Of a stretch of 64,000 nucleotides of DNA, positions 32,598 to 41,564 are shown one piece after another. Each line of letters starts with the position of its first letter. The first letter of the stretch is position 1. Position numbers and translations under genes: made by a program. The DNA is taken from NCBI RefSeq assembly GCF_016907955.1, contig NZ_JAFBCX010000005.1, positions 558,001-622,000 on the forward strand, written 5' to 3'. A model generated the notes under the pieces. It saw only the letters and a list, made by a program, of their open reading frames with translations. It was not told the origin of the DNA and searched no databases. The DNA is from Lentzea nigeriaca. Its GTDB lineage: Bacteria; Actinomycetota; Actinomycetes; Mycobacteriales; Pseudonocardiaceae.

Positions 32598-34373
32598 CTA
32601 CAGCCGCACCTTGCCGTCGGCATGGCCGGTGGGGATGGCGAACCACTCGTGCCAGCCGCCGTTGAACTGGGCCCTCGGCGACCAGAACGTCGAGATCACC
32701 TGACCGCTCGGTGCCGCGGTGAAGATCTGCGGCTGCCCGTTGATCGTGGTCACGGAGACCGCCGCACCACGGCCGGCGTTGCCGTCCGCGAAGCCGGTCG
32801 GGATGGCGAACCACTCGTGCCAGCCGCCGTTGCTCGGGATGTCGGGGGACCAGAACGTCGACATCACGTGACCGTCGGCGCCGACGGTGAAGAGCTGCGA
32901 ACCGCCGGCCGTCACGGTCGAACCCGGTGCGGTCACGCCGTCGGCGTGGCCCGTCGGGATCGCGAACCACTCGTGCCAGCCACCGTTCGTCGTGATGCTC
33001 GCCGACCAGAACGTCGACATCACCCGACGATCAGGAGCGGTCGTGAACAGCTGCGCCTGGCCGTTGATCGTGGTCACCGAGACCGTGGAACCGGCGGCGG
33101 TCGTGCCGTCCGCGTAGCCGGTCGGAATGGCGAACCAGGCGTGCCAGCCACCGTTCGTCGTGACGTTCGGCGACCAGAACGTCGACATCACGTGGCCGTC
33201 CGCGCCGGTGGTGAAGAGCTGGGTGCCGCCGGCGGTCACCACCGAACCAGGGGCGGTCACCCCGTCGGCGTGACCGGTGGGAATCGCGAACCACTCGTGC
33301 CAGCCACCGTTCGTCGTGATGCTGCCCGACCAGAACGTCGAGATCACGTGCCGGTCCGGGGCGGTCGCGAAGAGCTGCACCTGGCCGTTGATGGTCGTGA
33401 CGGACACGGTTGAGCCGCTCCCGACCCTGCCGTCGGCGTAACCGGTCGGAATGGCGAACCACTCGCGCCAGCCGCCGTTGGTGGGGATGCCGCTGTTCCA
33501 GAACGTGGAGATCACCCGCCCGTCGGGAGCCGTGGTGAAGAGCTGCGTCTGGCCGTTGAGCGTCGTCACGGACACCGTGGCGCCGGGCGCAGCCGTGCCG
33601 TCCGCGTAGCCGGTGGGGATGGCGAACCAGGCGTGCCAGCCACCGTTCGTGGTGATGTCCGGCGACCAGAACGTCGACATGACGTGACCGTCGGCGCCGA
33701 TGCCGAAGAGCTGGGTCCCGCCAGCGGTCACCACCGAGCGCAGACCGGCCGTGGCGGGCGGAGCTCCCCACAGCAGGTCGGCGATCTTCACCGCGTCGTT
33801 CGCCTCGACGCCGTACTTGTACCGGAGGCTCGAGTGCGGTCGCTGCACGTCCGCGGCCACGTCGCCGATCGGTGCCGTGTTCCAGGAACCGTTGGGGTAG
33901 AACTGTTGCATCACGTCCAGGAACTTGTTCGTCGCCTTCACCGGGTTGGTGCGGTCGGCGAAGCTGCCCCAGCTGTCGCGCTGCTGGAACAGCCCGACCG
34001 AGTCGAGGTCGCCGCCGTCGACGTTCCTGATGGTGGACTCGACGATGACGGTGGACATGGCGATCGCGGCGGCCCGCTGGTTCAGCCCCCGGTCCTTGAC
34101 CGCCTGCACCACGGCTCTCGCACAGGACGCGTGGTAGGCGGTCATGTTGTTGCGCATGGTGTTGGTCAGCTGCGGGTTGAGCGCCGCGGCGTTCTGCTGG
34201 TCCTGTTGGGACGGTCCTCCGCTCACGCAGGGCAGGGTGTTGACGGAGGCGTTGACGCTCTGGGCGGAGAGTTCGGAGGAGTCGTCGACCGGAGCGGCCG
34301 ACACGGGTGAGATCGCCAGGAGAATCCCGCTGAGAGCAGCGACAACGGCGACCATCGTGCTGGTTGCACGCAT
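32598..34373 (-). CDS. secreted lysozyme-like protein with seven-repeat beta-propeller lectin domain
   Basis: This 591-residue protein has a signal peptide ending near SPVSAAP, then a lysozyme-like domain (about residues 50-200) with AAIAMSTVIVESTIRNVDGG, where the Glu may be catalytic, and DSVGLFQQRDSWG. From about residue 215 come seven repeats of about 54 residues, each with a core such as HEWFAIPTGHADG and VMSTFWS. Seven repeats fit a PLL-like beta-propeller lectin that binds sugars. It probably acts on the cell wall outside the cell. The next gene encodes a second protein of the same design. Confidence 0.85.
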   Translation of the reverse strand: MRATSTMVAVVAALSGILLAISPVSAAPVDDSSELSAQSVNASVNTLPCVSGGPSQQDQQNAAALNPQLTNTMRNNMTAYHASCARAVVQAVKDRGLNQRAAAIAMSTVIVESTIRNVDGGDLDSVGLFQQRDSWGSFADRTNPVKATNKFLDVMQQFYPNGSWNTAPIGDVAADVQRPHSSLRYKYGVEANDAVKIADLLWGAPPATAGLRSVVTAGGTQLFGIGADGHVMSTFWSPDITTNGGWHAWFAIPTGYADGTAAPGATVSVTTLNGQTQLFTTAPDGRVISTFWNSGIPTNGGWREWFAIPTGYADGRVGSGSTVSVTTINGQVQLFATAPDRHVISTFWSGSITTNGGWHEWFAIPTGHADGVTAPGSVVTAGGTQLFTTGADGHVMSTFWSPNVTTNGGWHAWFAIPTGYADGTTAAGSTVSVTTINGQAQLFTTAPDRRVMSTFWSASITTNGGWHEWFAIPTGHADGVTAPGSTVTAGGSQLFTVGADGHVMSTFWSPDIPSNGGWHEWFAIPTGFADGNAGRGAAVSVTTINGQPQIFTAAPSGQVISTFWSPRAQFNGGWHEWFAIPTGHADGKVRL

Positions 34374-34437
34374 GGCAGAGCCTGCTTTCGAGTGAGAAGG
34401 GGCGCGCCGGTCGAGAACCGGCGCGCCCGAGCGGGAA

Positions 34438-36216
34438 TCAGATCCGGACGCGGCCGTTGGAGTGGCCGGTGGGAATCGCGAACCAGTCGTGCCAGCCGCC
34501 GTTGGTCGTGATGCTGCCCGACCAGAAGGTGGAGATGACCTGGCCGTCCGGCGCCGCGGTGAAGAGCTGCACCTGGCCGTTGAGCGTCGTCACGGAGACC
34601 CCGGAACCCGTGGCGGACTTGCCGTTCGCGTACCCGGTGGGGATGGCGAACCACTCGCGCCAGCCGCCGTTGGTCGGGACGCTCGCGGACCAGAACGTGG
34701 AGATCACCTGGCCGTCCGGCGCGGTGGTGAAGAGCTGCGTCTGGCCGTTGAGGGTGGTGACACTGATCCGGGAGTTGGGTGCGGTGGTGCCGTCCGCGTA
34801 ACCCGTCGGGATGGCGAACCAGGCGTGCCAGCCACCGTTCGTCGTGATGTTCGGCGACCAGTACGTCGACATCACGTGGCCGTCGGCACCCGTGGTGAAC
34901 AGCTGGGGGCCGCCCGCGGTGATGGTGGCGTTCGGTGCGGTGACGCCGTCGGCGTGGCCCGTTGGGATCACGAACCAGTCGTGCCAGCCACCGTTCGTCG
35001 TGATGCTGGGCGACCAGAACGTCGAGATCACGTGCCGGTCCGGAGCCGTGGTGAACAGCTGCGTCTGACCGTTGATCGTGGTCACCGAGACCGTGGAGTT
35101 CGGCGCCGTCGTCCCGTCCGCGTAACCCGTCGGGATCGCGAACCACGAGTGCCAGCCACCGTTGTCGGTGATGTTCCCCGACCAGAACGTCGACATGACG
35201 TGGCCGTCGGCAGCGGTGGTGAAGAGCTGGGTGCCGCCGGCCGTCACGACCGCACCGGGAGCGGTCACCCCGTTGGCGTGCCCGGTGGGGATCACGAACC
35301 AGTCGTGCCAGCCACCGTTCGTCGTGATGCTCGGTGACCAGAACGTCGAGATCACGTGCCGGTCCGGAGCGGTCGTGAACAGCTGCGTCTGACCGTTGAT
35401 CGTGGTCACCGAGACCGTGGAGTTCGGCGCCGTCGTCCCGTCCGCGTAACCCGTCGGGATCGCGAACCACGAGTGCCAGCCACCGTTGTCCGTGATGTTC
35501 CCCGACCAGAACGTCGACATGACGTGGCCGTCAGCACCGATGCCGAAGATCTGGCTGCCACCCGCCGCCGTCACGATCGAACGCATGCCGGCGGGCGCCT
35601 GCGGCGCGTCGTCGACGACGTTGTTCGCACGCAGTCCCCGGAAGTTGCCGTTCAGCAGCTTGGTCCGGGTGTACTGGCTGGCGATGGAACCCGGATCGGG
35701 ACCCTCGATGCCCGTGTACGAGGTCTCCTCGTACACGTTGGCGACGGTGTGACTGGCGTCGGTCCAGCTGACGAACAGGACGATGTGGTTGTAGAAGTCG
35801 TCGATCGCGTCGCCGGGCTTGAGCTCGTCCAGGCTGTTCAGCCAGGTGCCGAAGTTCGGCAGCGATTGGGTTGTGTACGAGTTGTTGAGGCCCCACGCCA
35901 TCGAGACGAAGCCGGAGCAGTCGGTGCGGTAGTTGCCGTACTGGTTCTCGTGGTACTTGAGCTGCGAGTACTTCACGTTCGCGTCGACCCAGCTGCGGGC
36001 TCGGGTGAGGACCTCGCTGCGGGTCAGCGTCGCGCTGGCCGTGATGTCTTCCTGCGTGACGGTCATGGACGCCGTGGCGGGCGTCTGGGCCTTCTCGGGC
36101 TTCTCCGGTGCCGCCGTCGCGGGCGGCGCCAGCAGCGTCGCCCCGAGTGCCGACACGAGGGCCGCGGCGACGGCTAATCCTCTTGATCTGCGCAGAGCTG
36201 TGCTCAGTGAACTCAT
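34438..36216 (-). CDS. secreted NlpC/P60-like amidase with seven-repeat beta-propeller lectin domain
   Basis: This 592-residue protein has a signal peptide (SALGATLLAPPATAAP), a linker and a papain-like domain with the catalytic Cys in RTDCSGFVSMAWG and a His in YNHIVLFVSW, typical of NlpC/P60 or amidase_6 peptidoglycan hydrolases. The C-terminal part holds the same seven-bladed propeller as the downstream protein. Two-blade blocks at 34981-35212 and 35305-35536 are nearly identical DNA 324 bp apart, a recent duplication. The start follows GGGGGAGTG. It is probably cotranscribed with the lysozyme-like gene. Confidence 0.85.
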   Translation of the reverse strand: MSSLSTALRRSRGLAVAAALVSALGATLLAPPATAAPEKPEKAQTPATASMTVTQEDITASATLTRSEVLTRARSWVDANVKYSQLKYHENQYGNYRTDCSGFVSMAWGLNNSYTTQSLPNFGTWLNSLDELKPGDAIDDFYNHIVLFVSWTDASHTVANVYEETSYTGIEGPDPGSIASQYTRTKLLNGNFRGLRANNVVDDAPQAPAGMRSIVTAAGGSQIFGIGADGHVMSTFWSGNITDNGGWHSWFAIPTGYADGTTAPNSTVSVTTINGQTQLFTTAPDRHVISTFWSPSITTNGGWHDWFVIPTGHANGVTAPGAVVTAGGTQLFTTAADGHVMSTFWSGNITDNGGWHSWFAIPTGYADGTTAPNSTVSVTTINGQTQLFTTAPDRHVISTFWSPSITTNGGWHDWFVIPTGHADGVTAPNATITAGGPQLFTTGADGHVMSTYWSPNITTNGGWHAWFAIPTGYADGTTAPNSRISVTTLNGQTQLFTTAPDGQVISTFWSASVPTNGGWREWFAIPTGYANGKSATGSGVSVTTLNGQVQLFTAAPDGQVISTFWSGSITTNGGWHDWFAIPTGHSNGRVRI

Positions 36217-36349
36217 TTCACTCCCCCAGGCTGATGGTTTGCCTTGCTGGGGAAGACTGTGATCCGTTCACCTGCAAAATCTCTGCAACGGGCTCTGCAG
36301 TCGACCTGCAGACGGCTTGCAGGCGGTCTGCAGGGCCGTCGTGCTAGTA

Positions 36350-36414
36350 GTGGTGTGGCTCGGAATGTTGCCGGGGGAATTTGCGTCAGAAGCCGACGTT
36401 CCGACTCGCACCAC
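36350..36414 (+). repeat. large imperfect hairpin
   Basis: The arms 36350-36370 and 36394-36414 match at 16 of 21 positions, and three of the five others are G-U pairs if the + strand is transcribed. The left arm recurs at 45572-45598 in front of the second module copy. Confidence 0.55.
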
Positions 36415-36497
36415 CAGCAGAGCGTCGCGGCTTGGTTGTGCTGCGTTGAGTCGGGCAGGGGCTGGGCGGTCTGGTGCTCGTCTCCGAAAGCCAGGAT

Positions 36498-36609
36498 GGT
36501 CGCGTTCTCATGCACGTCGCTGCCGAGATGGCGGTAGAGAAATGCTGACGCAAACGTTTGCTGATCACCCCAGCTGCTGCCAACCGTGCAGTTGGCAGCC
36601 AGGAGAGCG
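36498..36609 (+). repeat. 112-bp conserved intergenic module, copy A
   Basis: It aligns without gaps to 45621-45732 with about 7 differences in 112 bases. It contains the perfect palindrome GCAAACGTTTGC and the hairpin CTGCCAAC/GTTGGCAG (36577-36584 with 36591-36598). The outer arms CGCGTTCTCATG and CAGGAGAGCGCT pair less well than in copy B. Confidence 0.75.
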
Positions 36610-36622
36610 CTGCGACGCGCTA

Positions 36623-37381
36623 CTAGTCAGGCCAGACGGGCGACCGCTTCTCCAGGAACGACGCTCGCCCCTCTTTGGCTGACGGGGACTGCGAAGTCTC
36701 GGCCATGACGGCCATCGCGATCTCGTAGGCGTCCGCCTCTGGCCGGTCCAGCTGCGCGTAGAGCGCGAGCTTGCCCGCGGTCTTCGACGCCCGACTGCCC
36801 CGCGTGGCCCGCGCCAGCAGTTCGTCCACGGCGGCATCCAGCTCGTCGGCAGGCACAGCCTTGTTGATCAGACCCCACTCCACGGCCGTCGCGGCGTCCA
36901 CGACGTCACCGGTGAGCGCCATCTCCATCAACCGCTTGCGCCCGATCGACCGCGCCACCGGCACCGCAGGCGTGTGGCAGAACCACCCGGCTTTCCCACC
37001 GGGCAGGGCGAAACCGGCGTCCAGCGAGGCCACCGCGAGGTCACACGACGCCACCAGCTGACACCCGGCCGCGGTCGCGAGCCCCTGCACCCGCGCGATC
37101 ACCACCTGCGGCACGGACTGCATGGTCTTCATCAGCATCGTGCACAGCTCCAGCAGCAGCCGCACACCCTCCTTGTCACGGGCGTGCACGTCCGCGAAGT
37201 CGTGCCCAGCCGAGAAAACCGGCCCTTCGGCGGCGAGCACGATGCCGGCCGCGTCCGAAGTGCCCGCCTCGCGGAACGCCTCCAGCAGCTCGGTCAAATG
37301 CTCAGCGGACAGCGCGTTGCGCTTCGCCGCACGGTTCATCGTGATCCGGACTACCGAGCCTTCACGCGCAACGTCGACCAT
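36623..37381 (-). CDS. enoyl-CoA hydratase/isomerase family protein
   Basis: This 252-residue crotonase-fold enzyme should add water to, or isomerise, an enoyl-CoA. The first oxyanion segment is seen at SAGHDFADVH and the second at LATAAGCQLVASCDLAVAS. The usual catalytic Glu of the hydratase pair is not obvious at the second site, so isomerase or other crotonase chemistry is possible. It begins 17 bp after the MeaA-type mutase gene and is in the same operon, tying it to CoA-ester metabolism. Confidence 0.88.
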   Translation of the reverse strand: MVDVAREGSVVRITMNRAAKRNALSAEHLTELLEAFREAGTSDAAGIVLAAEGPVFSAGHDFADVHARDKEGVRLLLELCTMLMKTMQSVPQVVIARVQGLATAAGCQLVASCDLAVASLDAGFALPGGKAGWFCHTPAVPVARSIGRKRLMEMALTGDVVDAATAVEWGLINKAVPADELDAAVDELLARATRGSRASKTAGKLALYAQLDRPEADAYEIAMAVMAETSQSPSAKEGRASFLEKRSPVWPD

Positions 37382-37398
37382 GCCGCGAATCTAGGCCT

Positions 37399-39393
37399 CT
37401 AAGCCAAAGACCGCACCTCTCGGATCACGGTCACGATCTCGTCCATGATCTCGGTCAGCTCGTAGTCCTTCGGCGTGAACACCCGCGCCACACCCCGGTC
37501 GCGCAGCTTCGCGGCGTCGTCCGGCGGGATGATGCCGCCGACGATCACGGGGATGTCCCCGGCACCGGCGGCACGGAGGCCGTCGACGACCGCGGGCACG
37601 ACCTCGAGGTGCGAGCCGGACAGGATCGACAGGCCGACGACGTGCACGTCCTCCTGCACGGCCGCGGACACGATCTGCGCCGGCGTGAGGCGGATGCCCT
37701 GGTAGACGACCTCGAAGCCGACGTCGCGGGCGCGCACGGCGACCTGCTCGGCGCCGTTGGAGTGGCCGTCGAGGCCCGGCTTGCCGACCAGCATGCGCAG
37801 GCGCTCACCGATCTCCTCGCCGGTCGCGCGGACGCGGTCGCGCACACGGGCGATCTCGGAGCCGGCCTCGCCCGAGGCCGAAGCGCCGGAAACGCCTGTG
37901 GGGGCACGGTATTCGCCGAACGTCTCGCGCAAAGCCTGCGACCATTCACCTGTCGTCACGCCGGCGCGCGCACAGGCCAGCGTCACCTCGACGAGGTTCT
38001 GGTCGGTCTTCGCGGCCTCGCGCAACGCGTCCAAAGCCTCCGCGACAGCAGCGTTGTCGCGGTTGGCACGCCACTGCTGGATCGCCTCGACGGCGTGCAT
38101 CTCGACGACCGGGTCGATGGTCTCGATCGCGTTGGCGCCCTCAGCCTGCAGCGGTGACGGCTCGGTGGTGTCGAACTTGTTGACACCGACGACGATTTCC
38201 TCGCCCGACTCGACGCGGCGGCGGCGGTCGGCCAGCGACGACACCAGTTGCGACTTCATGTAGCCGGACTCGACGGCCGCGACGGCGCCGCCCATCGCCT
38301 GCACGCGGTCGATCTCCTCGCGGGCGCCGCGCAGGATCTCGTTCACCTTCGCCTCGATCACCGGCGAGCCGTCGAAGATGTCCTCGTACTCCAGCAAATC
38401 CGTCTCGTAGGCAAGGACCTGCTGCATGCGCAGGGCCCACTGCTGGTCCCACGGGCGTGGCAGGCCCAAAGCCTCGTTCCACGCGGGGAGCTGGATCGCG
38501 CGGGCACGAGCGTTGCGGGACAGGGAAACCGCGAGCATCTCCAGCACGATGCGCTGGACGTTGTTCTCCGGCTGCGCTTCCGTGAGTCCCAGCGAGTTGA
38601 CCTGCACGCCGTAGCGGAACCGGCGGTGCTTCGGGTTCTCGACGCCGTAGCGTTCCAGCGTGATCTCGTCCCACAGCTGGGCGAACGCGCGCATCTTGCA
38701 CATCTCTTCGATGAACCGCACACCGGCGTTCACGAAGAAGGAGATGCGGGCGACGACGTCACCGAACTTCTCCTGCGGCACCTGACCGGAGTCGCGCACG
38801 GAGTCGAGAACCGCGATCGCCGTGCACATCGCGTACGCGACCTCCTGCGCCGGCGTCGCGCCGACCTCCTGGAGGTGGTAGCTGCAGATGTTGATCGGGT
38901 TCCACTTCGGCACGTTCGACACGGTCCACGCGACCATGTCGGTGATCAGCCGCAGCGACGGTCCCGGCGGGAACACGTAGGTGCCGCGGGACAGGTACTC
39001 CTTGATGATGTCGTTCTGCGTGGTGCCGGCGAGCGCTGACGGGTCCGCGCCCTGCTCCTCCGCCACGGTGACGTACAGCGCGAGCAGCCACATGGCCGTC
39101 GCGTTGATCGTCATCGACGTGTTGGCGTCGCCGAGCGGGATCTGGTCGAAGAGCTGCCGCATGTCGCCGATGTGGCTGATCGGCACACCGACCTTGCCGA
39201 CCTCGCCCTTCGCGAGCTCGTCGTCGGGGTCGTAGCCGGTCTGCGTCGGCAGGTCGAACGCCACCGACAGGCCGGTCTGCCCCTTGGCCAGGTTCCGGCG
39301 GTAGAGCGCGTTGGACGCCGCGGCCGAGGAGTGACCCGCGTACGTGCGCATCACCCAGGGGCGGTCGCGTTCACGGTCAGCTGGGTACGGCAC
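37399..39393 (-). CDS. meaA: MeaA-type coenzyme B12-dependent acyl-CoA mutase (ethylmalonyl-CoA mutase-like)
   Basis: This 664-residue protein joins the mutase barrel (RTYAGHSSAAASNALYRRNL, GLSVAFDLPTQTGYDPD at the start) to a C-terminal B12 domain with GLDGHSNGAEQVA near residue 540, the DxHxxG cobalamin motif. It matches the MeaA/ethylmalonyl-CoA mutase group, which rearranges ethylmalonyl-CoA to methylsuccinyl-CoA; isobutyryl-type mutases are the alternative. The GTG at 39393 follows GGAGG. A cobalamin adenosyltransferase is encoded at 42402-42974. Confidence 0.9.
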   Translation of the reverse strand: MPYPADRERDRPWVMRTYAGHSSAAASNALYRRNLAKGQTGLSVAFDLPTQTGYDPDDELAKGEVGKVGVPISHIGDMRQLFDQIPLGDANTSMTINATAMWLLALYVTVAEEQGADPSALAGTTQNDIIKEYLSRGTYVFPPGPSLRLITDMVAWTVSNVPKWNPINICSYHLQEVGATPAQEVAYAMCTAIAVLDSVRDSGQVPQEKFGDVVARISFFVNAGVRFIEEMCKMRAFAQLWDEITLERYGVENPKHRRFRYGVQVNSLGLTEAQPENNVQRIVLEMLAVSLSRNARARAIQLPAWNEALGLPRPWDQQWALRMQQVLAYETDLLEYEDIFDGSPVIEAKVNEILRGAREEIDRVQAMGGAVAAVESGYMKSQLVSSLADRRRRVESGEEIVVGVNKFDTTEPSPLQAEGANAIETIDPVVEMHAVEAIQQWRANRDNAAVAEALDALREAAKTDQNLVEVTLACARAGVTTGEWSQALRETFGEYRAPTGVSGASASGEAGSEIARVRDRVRATGEEIGERLRMLVGKPGLDGHSNGAEQVAVRARDVGFEVVYQGIRLTPAQIVSAAVQEDVHVVGLSILSGSHLEVVPAVVDGLRAAGAGDIPVIVGGIIPPDDAAKLRDRGVARVFTPKDYELTEIMDEIVTVIREVRSLA

Positions 39394-39496
39394 AGCAACC
39401 TCCAAACAGCGTCGTTCTCCGGAGCGTACTGGTCAGTAACCACTGCCGCGCGTGCGATTGCTCACTGAATCGTGACCACAAGAGGATGATGAAGGC

Positions 39497-39784
39497 GTGA
39501 CGGCGATCTACCAGTCAGTGGTCGTGTTCGGCGTGATCGGACTGCTGGCTCTGGCGTTGAGGTACTTCGTGGGCAACGACAGACGGCCCGTACCGGATCT
39601 GGACGGCACGGACTTCGGGTTGCTGAGCGAGGTCGCGCTCGTACCCACGGAGGAAGCCGCGAACGTGCTGGTGCGGAAGCTGAAGGCGAACGGGGTGCGG
39701 GCCACGCGTTCGCGAAACGCCCCTTACCGGGTGATGGTGTTCCCGGCGGACGTCGCGAACGCGCGGCTGGTGCTCAGGAGCTGA
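39497..39784 (+). CDS. small membrane-anchored protein with DUF2007-like domain
   Basis: This 95-residue protein has one N-terminal helix ([20 protein letters not shown]) and a soluble domain with [20 protein letters not shown], similar to DUF2007 putative signalling domains. The GTG at 39497 is used. It overlaps the convergent murA gene by 11 bp. Function is unknown. Confidence 0.68.
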   Translation: MTAIYQSVVVFGVIGLLALALRYFVGNDRRPVPDLDGTDFGLLSEVALVPTEEAANVLVRKLKANGVRATRSRNAPYRVMVFPADVANARLVLRS

Positions 39785-41039
39785 CGCGCTCCACGTCAGC
39801 GCCCAGCTTGCGGAGGTTTTCCACGAACCCAGGGTAACCGCGCTCGATGTGGAAGATCTCGTAGACCTCGGTGGCCCCGTCCGCGCACAGACCGGCGAGC
39901 ACGAGGCCCGCACCAGCGCGAATGTCCGAAGCCCACACCGGTGCGCTGGACAGCTGCTCGACTCCGCGGATCACGGCGTGGTGACCGTCCGTGCGCGCGT
40001 CGGCCCCGAGCCTGATCATCTCGTCGATGAACCGGAAGCGCGCCTCGAACAGGTTCTCGGTGATCATCGAGGTGCCCTCGGCGACCGCGGACAGCGCGAT
40101 TGCGAACGGCTGGTTGTCCGTGGCGAAACCGGGGTACGGCAGCGTCACGAAGTCGACGGCCTTAGGACGGCCGTCCATGACGACGCGGAAGCCCTCGTCC
40201 TTGCCCTCGTAGACGGTCACCTCGGCGCCCGCCATGCGCAGCTTCTCGAGCACCAGGTCGAGGTGGTGCGGGTTCACGCCGCGCACCCGCACGTCGCCGC
40301 GCGTCATGGCGGCGGCGAAGCCCCACGTGGCACCGACGATCCGGTCGCCGATCACGCGGTGCTCGGTCGGCTCGAGCTCCTTGACGCCGTGGACGGTGAG
40401 CGTGGACGTGCCCGCACCCTCGATCCTGGCGCCCATCTGGGTCAGCATCAGGCAGAGGTCGACGATCTCCGGCTCGCGCGCGGCGTTGTCGATGACCGTC
40501 GTGCCGTTGGCCAGAACGGCCGCCATCAGGATGTTCTCGGTGGCGCCCATGCTCGGGAAGTCGAGCCAGATCTGCGCGCCGTGCAGCCCCTCGGCCTCGG
40601 CGACGATGCAGCCGTGCTCGATCCACGTCTTGGCGCCGAGCTTCTCCAGACCGCTCTGGTGCATGTCGAGCGGCCGCGAGCCGATCGCGTCACCACCCGG
40701 CAGCGCGACGACCGCGCGCTTGCAGCGGCCGACCAGCGGCCCCAGCACGCAGATCGACGCCCGCAGCTTGCCCATCGCCTCGGAGTCGGCGTGGTAGCTG
40801 AGCTCCGCAGGGGTCGTGATCCTCGCCACGTCACCTTCGAGCTCGACCTCGCACCCGAGGCTGCGCAGCGCGTCGGCCATCAGCGGAACGTCGAGGATGT
40901 CCGGGCAGTTGGTGAGAGTCGTTGTGCCCTCGGCGAGCAGAGCAGCGGCCATCAGCTTGAGGACGCTGTTCTTCGCGCCGACGACATCAACCTCGCCGAC
41001 CAGACGTGCGCCACCGTGTACCCGGAAATGCTCGCTCAC
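39774..41039 (-). CDS. murA: UDP-N-acetylglucosamine 1-carboxyvinyltransferase MurA
   Basis: MurA makes the first committed step of peptidoglycan synthesis by joining phosphoenolpyruvate to UDP-GlcNAc in the cytoplasm. This 421-residue protein has the Lys-Asn pair in [11 protein letters not shown] and the active-site loop [14 protein letters not shown]. The residue that is Cys115 in E. coli is Asp117 here, as in M. tuberculosis, which makes the enzyme insensitive to fosfomycin. Length and motifs are otherwise standard. It stands alone. Confidence 0.95.
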   Translation of the reverse strand: MSEHFRVHGGARLVGEVDVVGAKNSVLKLMAAALLAEGTTTLTNCPDILDVPLMADALRSLGCEVELEGDVARITTPAELSYHADSEAMGKLRASICVLGPLVGRCKRAVVALPGGDAIGSRPLDMHQSGLEKLGAKTWIEHGCIVAEAEGLHGAQIWLDFPSMGATENILMAAVLANGTTVIDNAAREPEIVDLCLMLTQMGARIEGAGTSTLTVHGVKELEPTEHRVIGDRIVGATWGFAAAMTRGDVRVRGVNPHHLDLVLEKLRMAGAEVTVYEGKDEGFRVVMDGRPKAVDFVTLPYPGFATDNQPFAIALSAVAEGTSMITENLFEARFRFIDEMIRLGADARTDGHHAVIRGVEQLSSAPVWASDIRAGAGLVLAGLCADGATEVYEIFHIERGYPGFVENLRKLGADVERVSS

Positions 41040-41068
41040 GCGGCAATCCTACGTACCTGCCCGAAGCA

Positions 41069-41476
41069 CTAGTCACTCAGCATGCGCTGCAACAGATCCC
41101 TCAGTTGACGACGATCAGCGGTGCCCAGCGAGGCGAGCGGCTCGGCGGCGAACTGCAGTGCGGCCTGAAACTCCCGCGCCAGCCGCCGCCCTTCCTCCGT
41201 CGCGACGATGTACTTCACCCGCCGGTCCTGCTCACCGGGCCGCCGCTCGACCAGCCCGCGCGCCTGCAGCCGGTCGATGATCCCGGTGACGTTGGACCGC
41301 TCCGACCCGAGCTTGTCGGCGATCCAGTGCATCGGCTGCGGTTCGTCCAGCGCCACCAGCACCTTCGCCTGCACGGACGTCAGCTCCTGCGCGGCCGCCG
41401 CCTGCTCGTACTCCTTCTTGTAGCGCTCGACGATCCGGGCGATGAGCGACACGACCTCCGAGCTGACCTTGTCCAT
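41069..41476 (-). CDS. MarR family transcriptional regulator
   Basis: This 135-residue winged-helix protein has LTSVQAKVLVALDEPQPMHW, the recognition helix region SERSNVTGIIDRLQARGLVE and the wing RRPGEQDRRVKYI. It should bind as a dimer to the two palindromic sites at 41486-41552 and repress the divergent short-chain dehydrogenase, releasing when a small ligand binds. The ligand is unknown. Confidence 0.93.
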   Translation of the reverse strand: MDKVSSEVVSLIARIVERYKKEYEQAAAAQELTSVQAKVLVALDEPQPMHWIADKLGSERSNVTGIIDRLQARGLVERRPGEQDRRVKYIVATEEGRRLAREFQAALQFAAEPLASLGTADRRQLRDLLQRMLSD

Positions 41477-41485
41477 GACGGGATC

Positions 41486-41552
41486 ATAGTTGACGTCATG
41501 AACTATTTCGAGGCATAGTAGTTCATGTCAATAACTATTATGGACATGAACT
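41486..41552. promoter_or_regulatory. two MarR operator sites
   Basis: Site 1 (41486-41506) is ATAGTT-N9-AACTAT with TGACGTCA at its centre. Site 2 has perfect 10-bp arms AGTTCATGTC (41520-41529) and GACATGAACT (41543-41552). Both are in the 88-bp gap between the divergent starts. Confidence 0.7.
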
Positions 41553-41564
41553 GAGGAGCCCACC

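Larger units (their letters stand above)
36217..36622. other. 406-bp non-coding stretch upstream of the NlpC-like gene
   Basis: No supported gene lies here. Next to the NlpC-like start are repeated CTGCAG-type elements (36290-36335) that may belong to its promoter or leader. Farther out are the hairpin at 36350-36414 and the 112-bp module at 36498-36609. A c-di-AMP riboswitch was considered because such hydrolases are often controlled that way, but the consensus could not be matched. Confidence 0.5.

Noticed and set aside
32598..36216. CRISPR-like array because of dense regular repeats
   Set aside because: The repeats are coding, about 162 bp long and translate into propeller blades; no repeat-spacer pattern or cas genes exist.
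36217..36360. c-di-AMP (ydaO-type) riboswitch in front of the NlpC-like gene
   Set aside because: The context fits, but I could not match the conserved core; only a vague GCAGGTGAA stretch is present.
36386..36583. Small minus-strand peptide shared with the frame at 45569-46174 (VISKRLR...HFSTAIS)
   Set aside because: The shared peptide only reflects the 112-bp DNA repeat. Two of the differences change amino acids, and palindromes explain the conservation better than coding.
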